From contig NZ_CP137852.1 in the NCBI RefSeq assembly GCF_033547095.1, positions 1,667,501 to 1,731,500 of the forward strand: a DNA stretch of 64,000 nt. The letters run 5' to 3'. Each line of letters opens with the position of its first letter. Within the stretch, counting starts at the first letter, position 1. Of the stretch, positions 53,800 through 61,452 are shown one piece after another. The translations under genes were made by a program, and so were the position numbers. The notes beneath the pieces are model-generated. The model searched no databases. It worked only from the letters and a program-made list of their open reading frames with translations, and was not told the origin of the DNA. The DNA is from Sediminicoccus rosea. GTDB lineage: Bacteria > Pseudomonadota > Alphaproteobacteria > Acetobacterales > Acetobacteraceae.

Positions 53800-54594
53800 T
53801 CAGTCGCAGCGGGCGGACATGCCCCCATCCACCACCAGCTCCGTGCCGGTGATGAAGCGCGCCTCCTCGGAGGCGAGGAAGAGCACGGCGGCCGCCGTGT
53901 CCCGCCCATCGCCGGCGAAGCCGAGCGGGATGCGCCGCAGGCGCTGGGCGAGCAGCGCGGCCACATCCCCGCCCGTGCGCTGGCCGGCGAGCCGCGCCTC
54001 GACCATCGGCGTGTGCATCTGCCCGGGCACCACCGTGTTCACCCGCACGCCGCGCCCCGCGTATTCGACGGCGACGACGCGGGAGAACTGGATCACCGCC
54101 GCCTTGGAGGCCGCATAGGCGACCTGCGCCGCGCCGGTCCAACGCGTGCCGGAGGTGGAGGCGAGATTCACGATCGCGCCGCCCCCCTGTTCCACCATGC
54201 GCGGCAGCACATGCTTGCAGGTGAGGAAGACGCTCTTCAGGTTGAGGTCGATCTGGAGGTCCCAGACCTCCTCGCTCATCTCCACCGGGCCGCCGCGGGC
54301 CGAACCGCCGACATTGTTCACCAGCACATGGATCGCGCCATGGCGCGCGGCCACGTCCGCGACCATGGCCGCGATGGCCGCATGGTCCGTCACGTCGCAG
54401 GTCAGCGCCTCGAAGCGACCGCCGGCCTCGGCGATGCGCGCCGCCGTCTCGGCCATGGCCGCCGGGTCGCGGTCCACGCCGATGACCTGGGCGCCTTCCG
54501 CCGCGAAACCCACGGCGGCGGCGCGGCCATTGCCCCAGCCAGGCCCGACCGAGCCCGCGCCGGTGATGAGCACGGTCCTGCCCTGGAAGCGCAT
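53800..54594 (-). CDS. short-chain dehydrogenase/reductase
   Basis: A 264-aa classical SDR. The cofactor loop TGAGSVGPGWGNGRAAA is a few residues longer than the usual TGxxxGxG. Other motifs are VNNVGGSARGG, the catalytic Ser and YAASK, and a C-terminal FITGTELVVDGGMSA typical of FabG/glucose-dehydrogenase-like SDRs. It starts six bases after the response regulator gene ends, so they may be transcribed together. The substrate is unknown. Confidence 0.87.
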   Translation of the reverse strand: MRFQGRTVLITGAGSVGPGWGNGRAAAVGFAAEGAQVIGVDRDPAAMAETAARIAEAGGRFEALTCDVTDHAAIAAMVADVAARHGAIHVLVNNVGGSARGGPVEMSEEVWDLQIDLNLKSVFLTCKHVLPRMVEQGGGAIVNLASTSGTRWTGAAQVAYAASKAAVIQFSRVVAVEYAGRGVRVNTVVPGQMHTPMVEARLAGQRTGGDVAALLAQRLRRIPLGFAGDGRDTAAAVLFLASEEARFITGTELVVDGGMSARCD

Positions 54595-54600
54595 GGCGGA

Positions 54601-55314
54601 TCAGTCCTTGGGGGGGACGAAGATGTAGCCCACGCCGCGGACCGAGCGGATGGCCTCGGGCTTGGAGGGGTCGGCCTCGATCTTGCGGCGCAGGCGCATG
54701 ATGCGGTTGTCGATCGCGCGGTCGAAGACCTCGGCCTCGCGATGCGCCGCCGTCTCCAGCAGCCATTCGCGGGTAAGCGGGCGGTTGGGGTGCTTCACCA
54801 GCAGCGCCAGCAGGTCGAACTCGCTGGCCGAGAGCGCATCCTCCGTGCCGTCGGCCAGGATCAGAACGCGGCGCTCCAGGTTGAGGCGCGCGGTGCCGAC
54901 GCGCATCTCGGTCAGCAGGGGCGGCGGCGGCGGCGCCTCGGCCGCGCGGCGCAGCAGGGCCTTGATGCGGGCCAGCAGCTCGCGCGGTTCGAAGGGCTTG
55001 GTGACGTAGTCATCGGCGCCCGATTCGAGGCCCACCACGCGGTCCACCGTGTCGCCCGCCGCGGTCAGCATGATGATGCCCATGCGCGAGGAGCGGGCGC
55101 GCGCCCACCGGGCGAGGGCGAAGCCGTCCTCCGCCTCGTTCAGATGGACGTCGAAGAGCGCGAGGTCGGGCAGGGATTGCGCGTGCTCGCGCTTGAACTC
55201 CGCGCCCGAGGCGAAGGTGGCCGGGCGCAGGCCGTGCTGCGCCAGATATTCGCTGACGATCCGCCGCTGCAGCGGATCATCCTCGACCAGGGCGAGCCGC
55301 GTTGGCCCGCTCAT
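54601..55314 (-). CDS. OmpR-family response regulator, orphan
   Basis: A 237-aa two-component regulator. The receiver domain has the acidic pocket LVEDD, phospho-acceptor D55 (ALFDVHL), the Thr of MLTAAGD and the Lys of VTKPFEPREL. A proline-rich linker (PPPPPLL) leads to the winged-helix DNA-binding domain with ALSASEFDLLALLVKHP, DNRIMRLRRKIE and RSVRGVGYIF. No histidine kinase gene is in the window, so its signal is unknown. Confidence 0.92.
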   Translation of the reverse strand: MSGPTRLALVEDDPLQRRIVSEYLAQHGLRPATFASGAEFKREHAQSLPDLALFDVHLNEAEDGFALARWARARSSRMGIIMLTAAGDTVDRVVGLESGADDYVTKPFEPRELLARIKALLRRAAEAPPPPPLLTEMRVGTARLNLERRVLILADGTEDALSASEFDLLALLVKHPNRPLTREWLLETAAHREAEVFDRAIDNRIMRLRRKIEADPSKPEAIRSVRGVGYIFVPPKD

Positions 55315-55391
55315 GGCAGCGTCTCAATCCTGGATCGAATCCCGTGCATGCGGCATTGGAGGCGCATCACGGGGGGAAAGGCAAGGTGGCG

Positions 55392-55679
55392 CTACTGCTC
55401 GCCATCCGCCTCCGGATGGCGGAGGTGCCAAAGACGCTCATGCGCCGCCACCAGCGTCTCGATGTTGCGGCGGCGGTTGATGTCGGGCGAGACCGGGCGG
55501 CGCGTCAGCATCATCTCCAGCACACGGAGCAGCTGCTCGGCCACCTCGAAATCGGCCTGGTCACAGGCCTGATGGAAGGCGACCAGGATCTTGTCCGAGA
55601 GGCGGCGGCCCTGGCGGGGGGCCGCGCCGGCGCGGGCGGCTTCCTCCATCCCTTCCGTGCGGTCGTCATCTTCCGCCAT
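55392..55679 (-). CDS. small conserved-looking hypothetical protein
   Basis: A 95-aa soluble protein with an acidic N-terminus (MAEDDDRTEGMEEAAR). A helical core follows: SDKILVAFHQACDQADFEVA, EQLLRVLEMMLTRRP, NIETLVAAHERLWHLRHP. The ATG at 55679 has AAGGAG six bases upstream. No family name is assigned. It lies between a SCO gene and a response regulator gene, all on the minus strand. Confidence 0.65.
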   Translation of the reverse strand: MAEDDDRTEGMEEAARAGAAPRQGRRLSDKILVAFHQACDQADFEVAEQLLRVLEMMLTRRPVSPDINRRRNIETLVAAHERLWHLRHPEADGEQ

Positions 55680-55758
55680 GCGAAACTCCTTTTGCGGTCG
55701 CAACGGCGACCACGATCATGGGAGGGTTATGCGCCAGATCGGGGATGCTCGCCAAGCC

Positions 55759-56454
55759 TCACGAGCCGGGGTTTCGCGGCGCGCGGAGCTGCGCCTGGAC
55801 CGCCGCGGCGATGGCCTCGGGGCTGGTTTCCGGGCGGAACAGCGCGCGCACCCTCGCATCCGGGCCGACGAGATAGATGAAGCTGGAGTGGTCCATGACG
55901 TAGTCCGTCATGTCGGGGCGCTGCACGCGGGCGTAATAGACGCGGTAGCGGCGCGCGGCGGCGGCGATCTGCTCGGGCGTGCCGGTCAGGCCCTCCATGC
56001 GCGGATGGAAGCGGGAAACGTAGTCCGCCAGCTGGGCCGGCGTGTCGCGCTGCGGATCGATGGTGATGAGAACCGGCGTCACCTGCTCGCCCTGGGGGCC
56101 GAGCGAATCGAGGGCGGCCGCGATGGTGCCGAGCTCGGTCGGGCAGATGTCGGGGCAATAGGTGAAGCCGAAATAGACCAGCAGCCAGCGTCCGGCATAG
56201 TCGCGCTCGGTGACGGTGCGGCCCGCCTGGTTCACCAGCTCGAAGGGCCCGCCGAGGGACATGCCGGCGGGGAGCTGCATGCCGCCGCCGCTGGCGGTGG
56301 GCGCCGTCATCTCCTGGCCGAAGACGCCGGCCAGCCGGTTGGCGAAGGCCTCGCCCAGGGTTTCCTGGGGGGATTTGCTCACCCAGGCATAGGCCCAGAT
56401 GCCGGCGACGAGCGCCAGGAGGAAGATGCTGGAAAAGCGGATGATGCGAAGCAT
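55759..56454 (-). CDS. SCO1/SenC-family copper chaperone
   Basis: A thioredoxin-fold, membrane-anchored protein (231 aa) that helps load the CuA site of cytochrome oxidase. One N-terminal helix (RIIRFSSIFLLALVAGIWAY) anchors it in the membrane. The copper-binding Cys pair is C100/C104 in FTYCPDICPTE, and the conserved His is in YVMDHSSFIYLV. The insert between anchor and domain (TAPTASGGGMQLPAGMSLGG) is probably flexible. No oxidase operon is adjacent. Confidence 0.9.
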   Translation of the reverse strand: MLRIIRFSSIFLLALVAGIWAYAWVSKSPQETLGEAFANRLAGVFGQEMTAPTASGGGMQLPAGMSLGGPFELVNQAGRTVTERDYAGRWLLVYFGFTYCPDICPTELGTIAAALDSLGPQGEQVTPVLITIDPQRDTPAQLADYVSRFHPRMEGLTGTPEQIAAAARRYRVYYARVQRPDMTDYVMDHSSFIYLVGPDARVRALFRPETSPEAIAAAVQAQLRAPRNPGS

Positions 56455-56516
56455 GGCGGGGAGTTAGCCCTCCGCCGCCATGTCTTCAATCGTGCCCCAT
56501 GCGGGGCTGACCCCCG

Positions 56517-57572
56517 TCAGTGCCGGGCGTCGAGCTCGATCGCGCCCTCGGGCTGGGCCGAGGTGAAGGTGCCGTCGGCGAAGGCCTCCTCCCACGAACC
56601 TTCGGTCGAGGCCTTGGAGTATTCCGTCGCGCGGTTCTCGAAGAAGTTCGTGTGCTCGATGGCGTTGAGCATCTCATCCAGCCAAGGCAGCGGGTTCTTC
56701 TCGATGTGGTAGAGGGATTCGAGGCCCAGCTGTTGCAGGCGGCGATCGGCGATGAAGCGGATGTACTTCTTCACATCCTCGGCCGTGAGGCCCTCCACGC
56801 CGCCCAGCTCGAAGGCGAGGTCGATGAAGGCGTCCTCGTGGTCCACGATGGTGGCGCAGATCAGGTAGAGGTCGCGGCGCAGCTCCTCGGTCCAGATCTC
56901 GGGGTTCTCCTGCACGAAGGTGCGGAAGAGGCGGATGACGGAGAGGCAGTGCAGCGTCTCGTCACGCACCGACCAGGAGACGACCTGGCCCATGCCCTTC
57001 ATCTTGTTGAAGCGCGGGAAGTTCATGAGGATGGCGAAGGAGGCGAAGAGCTGCAGCCCCTCGGTGAAGGCGCCGAAGGCGGCCAGTGTCTTCGCGATCT
57101 CGACCTTGTTGTCCACCGAGAAGGCATGCATGTAGTCGTACTTGTCCTTCATCTCCTTGTATTTGAGGAAGGCGGTGTACTCGGTCTCGGGCATGCCGAT
57201 GGTGTCGAGCAGGTGGCTGTAGGCGGCGATGTGGATCGTCTCGGTGTTCGAGAAGGCCGACATCATCATCAGCACTTCGGTCGGCTTGAAGACCTGGCTG
57301 TACTGCTTCATGTAGCAGTTGTTCACCTCGACATCCGCCTGGGTGAAGAAGCGGAAGATCTGCGTCAGCAGGTTCTTCTCACCGGGCGTCAGGTTCTTCT
57401 GCCAATCCTTCACGTCATCGGCGAGCGGCACCTCCTCCGGCAGCCAATGGATGCGCTGCTGCTGCAGCCAGGCCTCATAGGCCCAGGGGTAGCGGAAGGG
57501 CTTGTAGACCGGGTTGGAGGTCAGGAGGTCGAACTTCACGGGAAGCTCGTCGATCGAAATGCCGTCAGCCAT
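56517..57572 (-). CDS. nrdB: class I ribonucleotide reductase beta subunit
   Basis: Holds the radical that starts nucleotide reduction. Of the di-iron ligands, Glu/His in SNTETIHIAAYSH, Glu in TEGLQLFASFA, Glu/His in SVRDETLH, and the Asp of TQADVEVNN are visible. The Tyr four residues after the ligand His (ETIHIAAY) matches E. coli Y122, so a tyrosyl radical is likely. At 351 aa it has no N-terminal ATP cone. It is 219 bases downstream of nrdA, across a hairpin-rich gap. Confidence 0.95.
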   Translation of the reverse strand: MADGISIDELPVKFDLLTSNPVYKPFRYPWAYEAWLQQQRIHWLPEEVPLADDVKDWQKNLTPGEKNLLTQIFRFFTQADVEVNNCYMKQYSQVFKPTEVLMMMSAFSNTETIHIAAYSHLLDTIGMPETEYTAFLKYKEMKDKYDYMHAFSVDNKVEIAKTLAAFGAFTEGLQLFASFAILMNFPRFNKMKGMGQVVSWSVRDETLHCLSVIRLFRTFVQENPEIWTEELRRDLYLICATIVDHEDAFIDLAFELGGVEGLTAEDVKKYIRFIADRRLQQLGLESLYHIEKNPLPWLDEMLNAIEHTNFFENRATEYSKASTEGSWEEAFADGTFTSAQPEGAIELDARH

Positions 57573-57603
57573 GGCTTTGCCCCGGATTGGTGGTGTTGAA
57601 CGT

Positions 57604-57649
57604 CAGGGGCTCCGCCCCTGAAACCCCGCCAGGAAACTCAGTTTCCTGG
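57604..57649 (-). repeat. hairpin pair in the nrdA-nrdB gap, nrdB-proximal
   Basis: CAGGGGC and GCCCCTG pair around TCC at 57604-57620. At 57629-57649, CCAGGAAACT and AGTTTCCTGG form a ten-bp stem around one C. The CAGGAAAC/GTTTCCTG arms recur at 57735-57752. They lie 31-76 bases before the nrdB start, on its transcript. Confidence 0.65.
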
Positions 57650-57733
57650 ACCTTCGTTGAACTTGGTCCGGCCCTGGAAACCGCAAGGCCCAAGTCAAAG
57701 ATTTAGTCGGTAAAATATCAATCAAATGAAGGT

Positions 57734-57785
57734 GCAGGAAACGTGTTTCCTGCCGGGAGGGTATGGGAGGGCAGAGCCCTCCCAT
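57734..57785 (-). repeat. hairpin pair in the nrdA-nrdB gap, nrdA-proximal
   Basis: GCAGGAAAC and GTTTCCTGC pair around GT at 57734-57753. At 57763-57785, ATGGGAGGGC and GCCCTCCCAT pair around AGA, starting seven bases after the nrdA stop. An A+T-rich stretch (57690-57730) separates this pair from the next. There is no T-run for a classical terminator. Confidence 0.65.
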
Positions 57786-57791
57786 GACTTC

Positions 57792-59642
57792 TCACTGGCA
57801 GGCCAGGCACTCTTCATAATTGGTGCTCGCCGGTGCCGGTGCTTGCAGCGGCAGCACCGCGTCATCCTTGTGGCGCGTCATCACGTCGCTCTGGCCCACC
57901 ACCTTTTCGCTCACCGTGTCGGCGCGCTGGATGGAGAGGCTGCGGCAGTAGTAGAGCGACTTCACGCCCTTCTTCCACGCCATCATGTGGATCTGGTGCA
58001 GGTCCCGCTTGTGGACGTTCGCGGGCAGGAAGAGGTTGAGCGATTGCGCCTGGCAGATGAAGGGCGTGCGATCGGCAGCGTGTTCCACCACCCAGCGCTG
58101 GTCGAGCTCGAAGGCGGTCTTGAAGACGGCCTTTTCCTGCTCGGTCAGGAAGTCGAGGTGCTGCACCGAGCCCTTGCTGACGGTGATGCTCGTCCAGGTA
58201 TCGGCGTCGTCGCGGCCGTGCTGCTCCAGCACCTTCTTCAGGTAGGGGTTGCGCACGATGTAGGAGCCTGAGAGCGTCTTGTGGTTGTAGACGTTCGCCG
58301 CGATCGGCTCGATGCCGGGCGAGGCGCCGCCGCAGATGATGGAGATGGACGCCGTCGGCGCGATCGCCATCTTGTTCGAGAAGCGCTCCATGAAGCCGTA
58401 TTCGGCGGCATCCGGGCAGGGGCCACGCTCCTCGGCCAGCAGGCGGGAGGCGTTGTCGGCCTGGGTGCGGATGTGGCGGAACATCTTCTTGTTCCAGACC
58501 TTCGCGATCACGCTCTCGAAGGGCACGCCCATCCCTTGCAGGAAGGAGTGGAAGCCCATCACGCCGAGGCCGACCGAACGCTCACGCATCGCGGAGTAGC
58601 GGGCCTTGGCCATGCTGTCCGGCGCGGTGTCGATGAAGTTCTGCAGGACGTTGTCCAGGAAGCGCATCACGTCGGTGATGAAGAGCGGATCGTCCTTCCA
58701 CTCCATCCAGGTCTCGAGGTTCAGCGAGGAGAGGCAGCACACGGCCGTGCGCTGCTCGCCATGCTGGTCGATGCCGGTGGGGAGCGTGATCTCCGAGCAG
58801 AGGTTGGAGGTCTTCACCTCCAGCCCCGCGAGCTTGTGGTGCTCGGGCCGCGCGTTGTTCACGTGGTCCGAGAAGATGAAGTAGGGCTCGCCCGTCTCGA
58901 TGCGGGCGGTGAGCATGCGGATCCAGAGCGAGCGGGCCGAGATGGTGCGCACCACGGCGCCGTCCTTGGGCGAGGTGAGCGCCCAGGCCTCATCGGCCTC
59001 GACCGCGCGCATGAACTTGTCCGACAGGAGGATGCCGTGGTGCAGGTTCAGCGCCTTGCGGTTCGGATCACCGCCGGTCGGGCGGCGGATCTCGATGAAT
59101 TCCTCGATCTCCGGGTGGGAGACGGGGAGATACACGGCGGCCGAGCCGCGGCGCAGCGAGCCCTGGGAGATGGCGAGCGTCAGGCTGTCCATCACGCGGA
59201 TGAAGGGCACGATGCCCGAGGTCTTGCCGTTCTGGCCGACCTTCTCGCCCAGCGAGCGGAGATTGCCCCAGTAGGAGCCGATGCCGCCGCCCTTGGAGGC
59301 GAGCCAGACATTCTCGTTCCAGAGGCCGACGATGGAGTCGAGGCTGTCATTCGCCTCATTCAGGAAGCAGGAGATGGGCAGGCCGCGCGTGGTGCCGCCA
59401 TTGGACAGCACGGGCGTCGCCGGCATGAACCAGAGCTTGCTGATGTAGTCATAGAGGCGCTGCGAATGCGCCGCGTCATCGCCATAGGCGGATGCCACGC
59501 GGGCGAAGAGGTCCTGGTAGGACTCGCCCGGCAGGAGGTAGCGGTCATCGAGCGTCGCGCGCCCGAAATCCGTCAGCAGGGAGTCGCGGCTGCGATCCAC
59601 CTGCACCTGGAAATGGCCCTGAAGCTGAACGGCATCGAACAC
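57792..59642 (-). CDS. nrdA: class I ribonucleotide reductase alpha subunit, no ATP cone (GTG start)
   Basis: Reduces ribonucleotides to deoxyribonucleotides with the radical from NrdB. The 616-aa protein goes straight into the catalytic barrel. Key parts are PATPVLSNGGTTRGLPISCF (first active Cys), TSNLCSEITLP (Asn-Cys-Glu site), APTASISIICG and the C-terminal ECLACQ redox pair. The N-terminal ATP-cone of E. coli NrdA is missing. The GTG start follows GAGGGGGAAG. A probable NrdR box pair lies upstream. Confidence 0.94.
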   Translation of the reverse strand: MFDAVQLQGHFQVQVDRSRDSLLTDFGRATLDDRYLLPGESYQDLFARVASAYGDDAAHSQRLYDYISKLWFMPATPVLSNGGTTRGLPISCFLNEANDSLDSIVGLWNENVWLASKGGGIGSYWGNLRSLGEKVGQNGKTSGIVPFIRVMDSLTLAISQGSLRRGSAAVYLPVSHPEIEEFIEIRRPTGGDPNRKALNLHHGILLSDKFMRAVEADEAWALTSPKDGAVVRTISARSLWIRMLTARIETGEPYFIFSDHVNNARPEHHKLAGLEVKTSNLCSEITLPTGIDQHGEQRTAVCCLSSLNLETWMEWKDDPLFITDVMRFLDNVLQNFIDTAPDSMAKARYSAMRERSVGLGVMGFHSFLQGMGVPFESVIAKVWNKKMFRHIRTQADNASRLLAEERGPCPDAAEYGFMERFSNKMAIAPTASISIICGGASPGIEPIAANVYNHKTLSGSYIVRNPYLKKVLEQHGRDDADTWTSITVSKGSVQHLDFLTEQEKAVFKTAFELDQRWVVEHAADRTPFICQAQSLNLFLPANVHKRDLHQIHMMAWKKGVKSLYYCRSLSIQRADTVSEKVVGQSDVMTRHKDDAVLPLQAPAPASTNYEECLACQ

Positions 59643-59698
59643 GGTACTTCCCCCTCAAATCCCCGGCTCAGCGATATGCCTGAAACCCATCCTCTCGG

Positions 59699-59745
59699 CA
59701 ACTACATATAGACAGCGCGGGGTGAACGGCCACCACATGCTGTGG
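59699..59745 (-). promoter_or_regulatory. probable NrdR box pair upstream of nrdA
   Basis: Box 1 (59699-59714) has the core CTACATATAG, nine of ten positions of the NrdR consensus core CwAtATaTwG. Box 2 (59730-59745) contains the inverted repeat ACCACA-TGC-TGTGGT, a weaker match. The two are exactly 31 bases apart, the three-turn spacing at which NrdR tetramers bind. They lie 57-103 bases before the nrdA start. NrdR would repress nrdA when dATP is high; no nrdR gene is in the window. Confidence 0.7.
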
Positions 59746-59973
59746 TTGCGGGGCGCTTCCTTCCGCCGCGGGAAAGTCTTGTAACTCTGCCGATGTTCTA
59801 GTTTCGTTCATATCCCAGGCTGGCGCCGGCGTCCATCGAGAAGCGCGACGGGTGTGTCATGGCAGCCACAGGATATGGGGGGAAGCGGGAATGCGGGGTG
59901 GGGGGAAACCATCCCCCGAATCCACAGGGGGCGGGGGGCTGGGGATAGAATCGGGAGAAGCGTCTCCCCAACC

Positions 59974-60020
59974 CATCCGGCCGTCCCGGCCGAAGGCCGC
60001 GCCCGGCGCCTGAGGGCGGG
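59974..60020 (+). repeat. dispersed intergenic repeat, short copy C
   Basis: CCATCCGGCCGTCCCGGCCG followed by GCGCCCGGCGCCTGAGGGCG. It keeps both ends of the longer copies but lacks their middle. Bases 59998-60018 are the exact reverse complement of 7509-7529. Confidence 0.6.
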
Positions 60021-60035
60021 AAACACCTTCCCAAG

Positions 60036-60116
60036 CCCATCCGGCCGCACAGCGGCCGGCGCCGCCAAACCGCATGCCGGGACCGGCGCACCCGCGGCGC
60101 GGCGCCCGAGGGCGGG
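60036..60116 (+). repeat. dispersed intergenic repeat, copy D
   Basis: Begins CCCATCCGGCCGCACAGCGG, continues CCGGCGCCGCCAAACCGC and ends GGCGCCCGAGGGCGGG. It is in tandem with copy C (both followed by AAA-ACC-like sequence) and in the same order as copies A and B read on the minus strand. Confidence 0.6.
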
Positions 60117-60147
60117 AAAACCTCGAGCCTTGGGACCGCCCCCGGGC

Positions 60148-61434
60148 CTATTCCAGGGGCTGCAGGCCGCACCAATCGGCGATGAAGCAGGCCATGGCGA
60201 GGGTGGTGGTCCGCAGCTGCTCGAGGTTGGTGCGCTCGTCGAAGCCGTGGTTGTTCTCGCCCTTCGGGCCGTAGCAGAGGGCCGGCATGTCGAAATACAG
60301 GCCGTAGAATCGCGTGTCGTTCACCGCGGTCGTGATGCGGGCCCCCATCTCCGTGCCGAAGGCCGCGCGATGCGCCTCGGCCAGGATCGCCTCGGCCTCG
60401 CTGCCCGGCTCGAGGACGAAGCCATCGGCCAGGAAGCCGTGCCACTGCACCTCGGGCGGGTTGTTGGAGAGGAAATGGTCGCCCCGCGCGGCGGCGGCCA
60501 CCGCCTGCTCCACGCCGCGCTGGCATTCGGCCACGTCCTGCCCGGGCAAGAGGCCGATGCGGCAATCCACCTCGCACCAGGCCGGCGTGGAGCTGGCCCA
60601 GTCGCCGCCGCGGATCTGCCCCGGGTTGAACTTGATGGGGTCCTGCACCTGCGCGTACCAGGGGTGGGTCTTCGCCACCTCGTTCAGCGCGCGGGTGTGC
60701 TCCTGCAGCGCCTGGATCAGGTGATAGGCGCTCATGATCGCATTGCTGCCCGATTGCGCGACCGCGACATGCACGGGCACGCCGCGCACCTTGAGGCGGA
60801 ACCACATCGTGCCGGTATGCGCGCGGGTGATGGTGCCGCCGGTCGGCTCGGGGATCAGGCAGGCCTCGGCGCGGTAGCCGCGCAGCAGCGTGGCGAGCGC
60901 GCCATTGCCGGTGCTCTCCTCCTCGGTCACGGTCTGCAGGTGGACATCGGCGGCCGGGGCGAAGCCCGCGCCGCGCAGCGCCTCCATGGCGAAGCACATG
61001 GCCGAGACGCCGGCCTTCATGTCATTCGCGCCGCGGCCGTAGAGCCAGCCATCCTTCACCGTGCCGCCATAGGGCGGGAAGCTCCACATCTCGGCCGGGC
61101 CCTCGGGCACGACATCGATATGGCCCTGGATGATGAGGCTGCGGCCGGTGGGCGAGGCGCAGCGCCGCGAAGCGACGACCTGGAAGGAGCCGGCGGGGTC
61201 CACATCCACCATGGGGCTCGCCTTGGCGTGCTCGGCGAGCGGGACATCGGCGAGCGAGAAGCGGTCCACGCTGTAGCCGCGCGCGTTGAACCAGCGCGCC
61301 ATGTGGTCCTGCAGCGGCGCCTCGCGCCCGCGCAGCGAGGGGTGGCGGACGATGTCGGCCAGGAAGCGGACCTGCTCGTCGAAGGCGCGGTCCACGGCGT
61401 CGCTGAGGCGGTTGCGGATGGACTTGTCGGGCAT
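60148..61434 (-). CDS. M20-family deacylase (ArgE/DapE type)
   Basis: A di-zinc amidohydrolase of 428 aa. Metal and catalytic residues appear in IIQGHIDVVPEGP (His, Asp), GRGANDMKAG (Asp) and VTEEESTGNGA (Glu pair). A further His is near GENNHGFDERTNL. The long N-terminus (LSDAVDRAFDEQVRFLADIV) and length match the ArgE/DapE-like deacylase group rather than DapE itself. It lies 18 bases downstream of a peptide-type ABC binding protein gene, suggesting it processes an imported N-acyl compound. Confidence 0.85.
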   Translation of the reverse strand: MPDKSIRNRLSDAVDRAFDEQVRFLADIVRHPSLRGREAPLQDHMARWFNARGYSVDRFSLADVPLAEHAKASPMVDVDPAGSFQVVASRRCASPTGRSLIIQGHIDVVPEGPAEMWSFPPYGGTVKDGWLYGRGANDMKAGVSAMCFAMEALRGAGFAPAADVHLQTVTEEESTGNGALATLLRGYRAEACLIPEPTGGTITRAHTGTMWFRLKVRGVPVHVAVAQSGSNAIMSAYHLIQALQEHTRALNEVAKTHPWYAQVQDPIKFNPGQIRGGDWASSTPAWCEVDCRIGLLPGQDVAECQRGVEQAVAAAARGDHFLSNNPPEVQWHGFLADGFVLEPGSEAEAILAEAHRAAFGTEMGARITTAVNDTRFYGLYFDMPALCYGPKGENNHGFDERTNLEQLRTTTLAMACFIADWCGLQPLE

Positions 61435-61452
61435 GGACTTACCTCGGATGTG

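Larger units (their letters stand above)
59643..60147. other. 505-base gene-free region upstream of nrdA
   Basis: Holds the nrdA leader and NrdR-like boxes (to about 59745), then G+C-rich sequence with runs such as CAGGGGGCGGGGGGCTGGGG. Two copies of the dispersed repeat lie at 59974-60116. Open frames here read through repeat sequence, lack ribosome sites and look non-coding. Confidence 0.7.

Noticed and set aside
59808-60068. Short open frames in the gap upstream of nrdA
   Set aside because: They translate repeat sequence, have no ribosome site and overlap each other in several frames.
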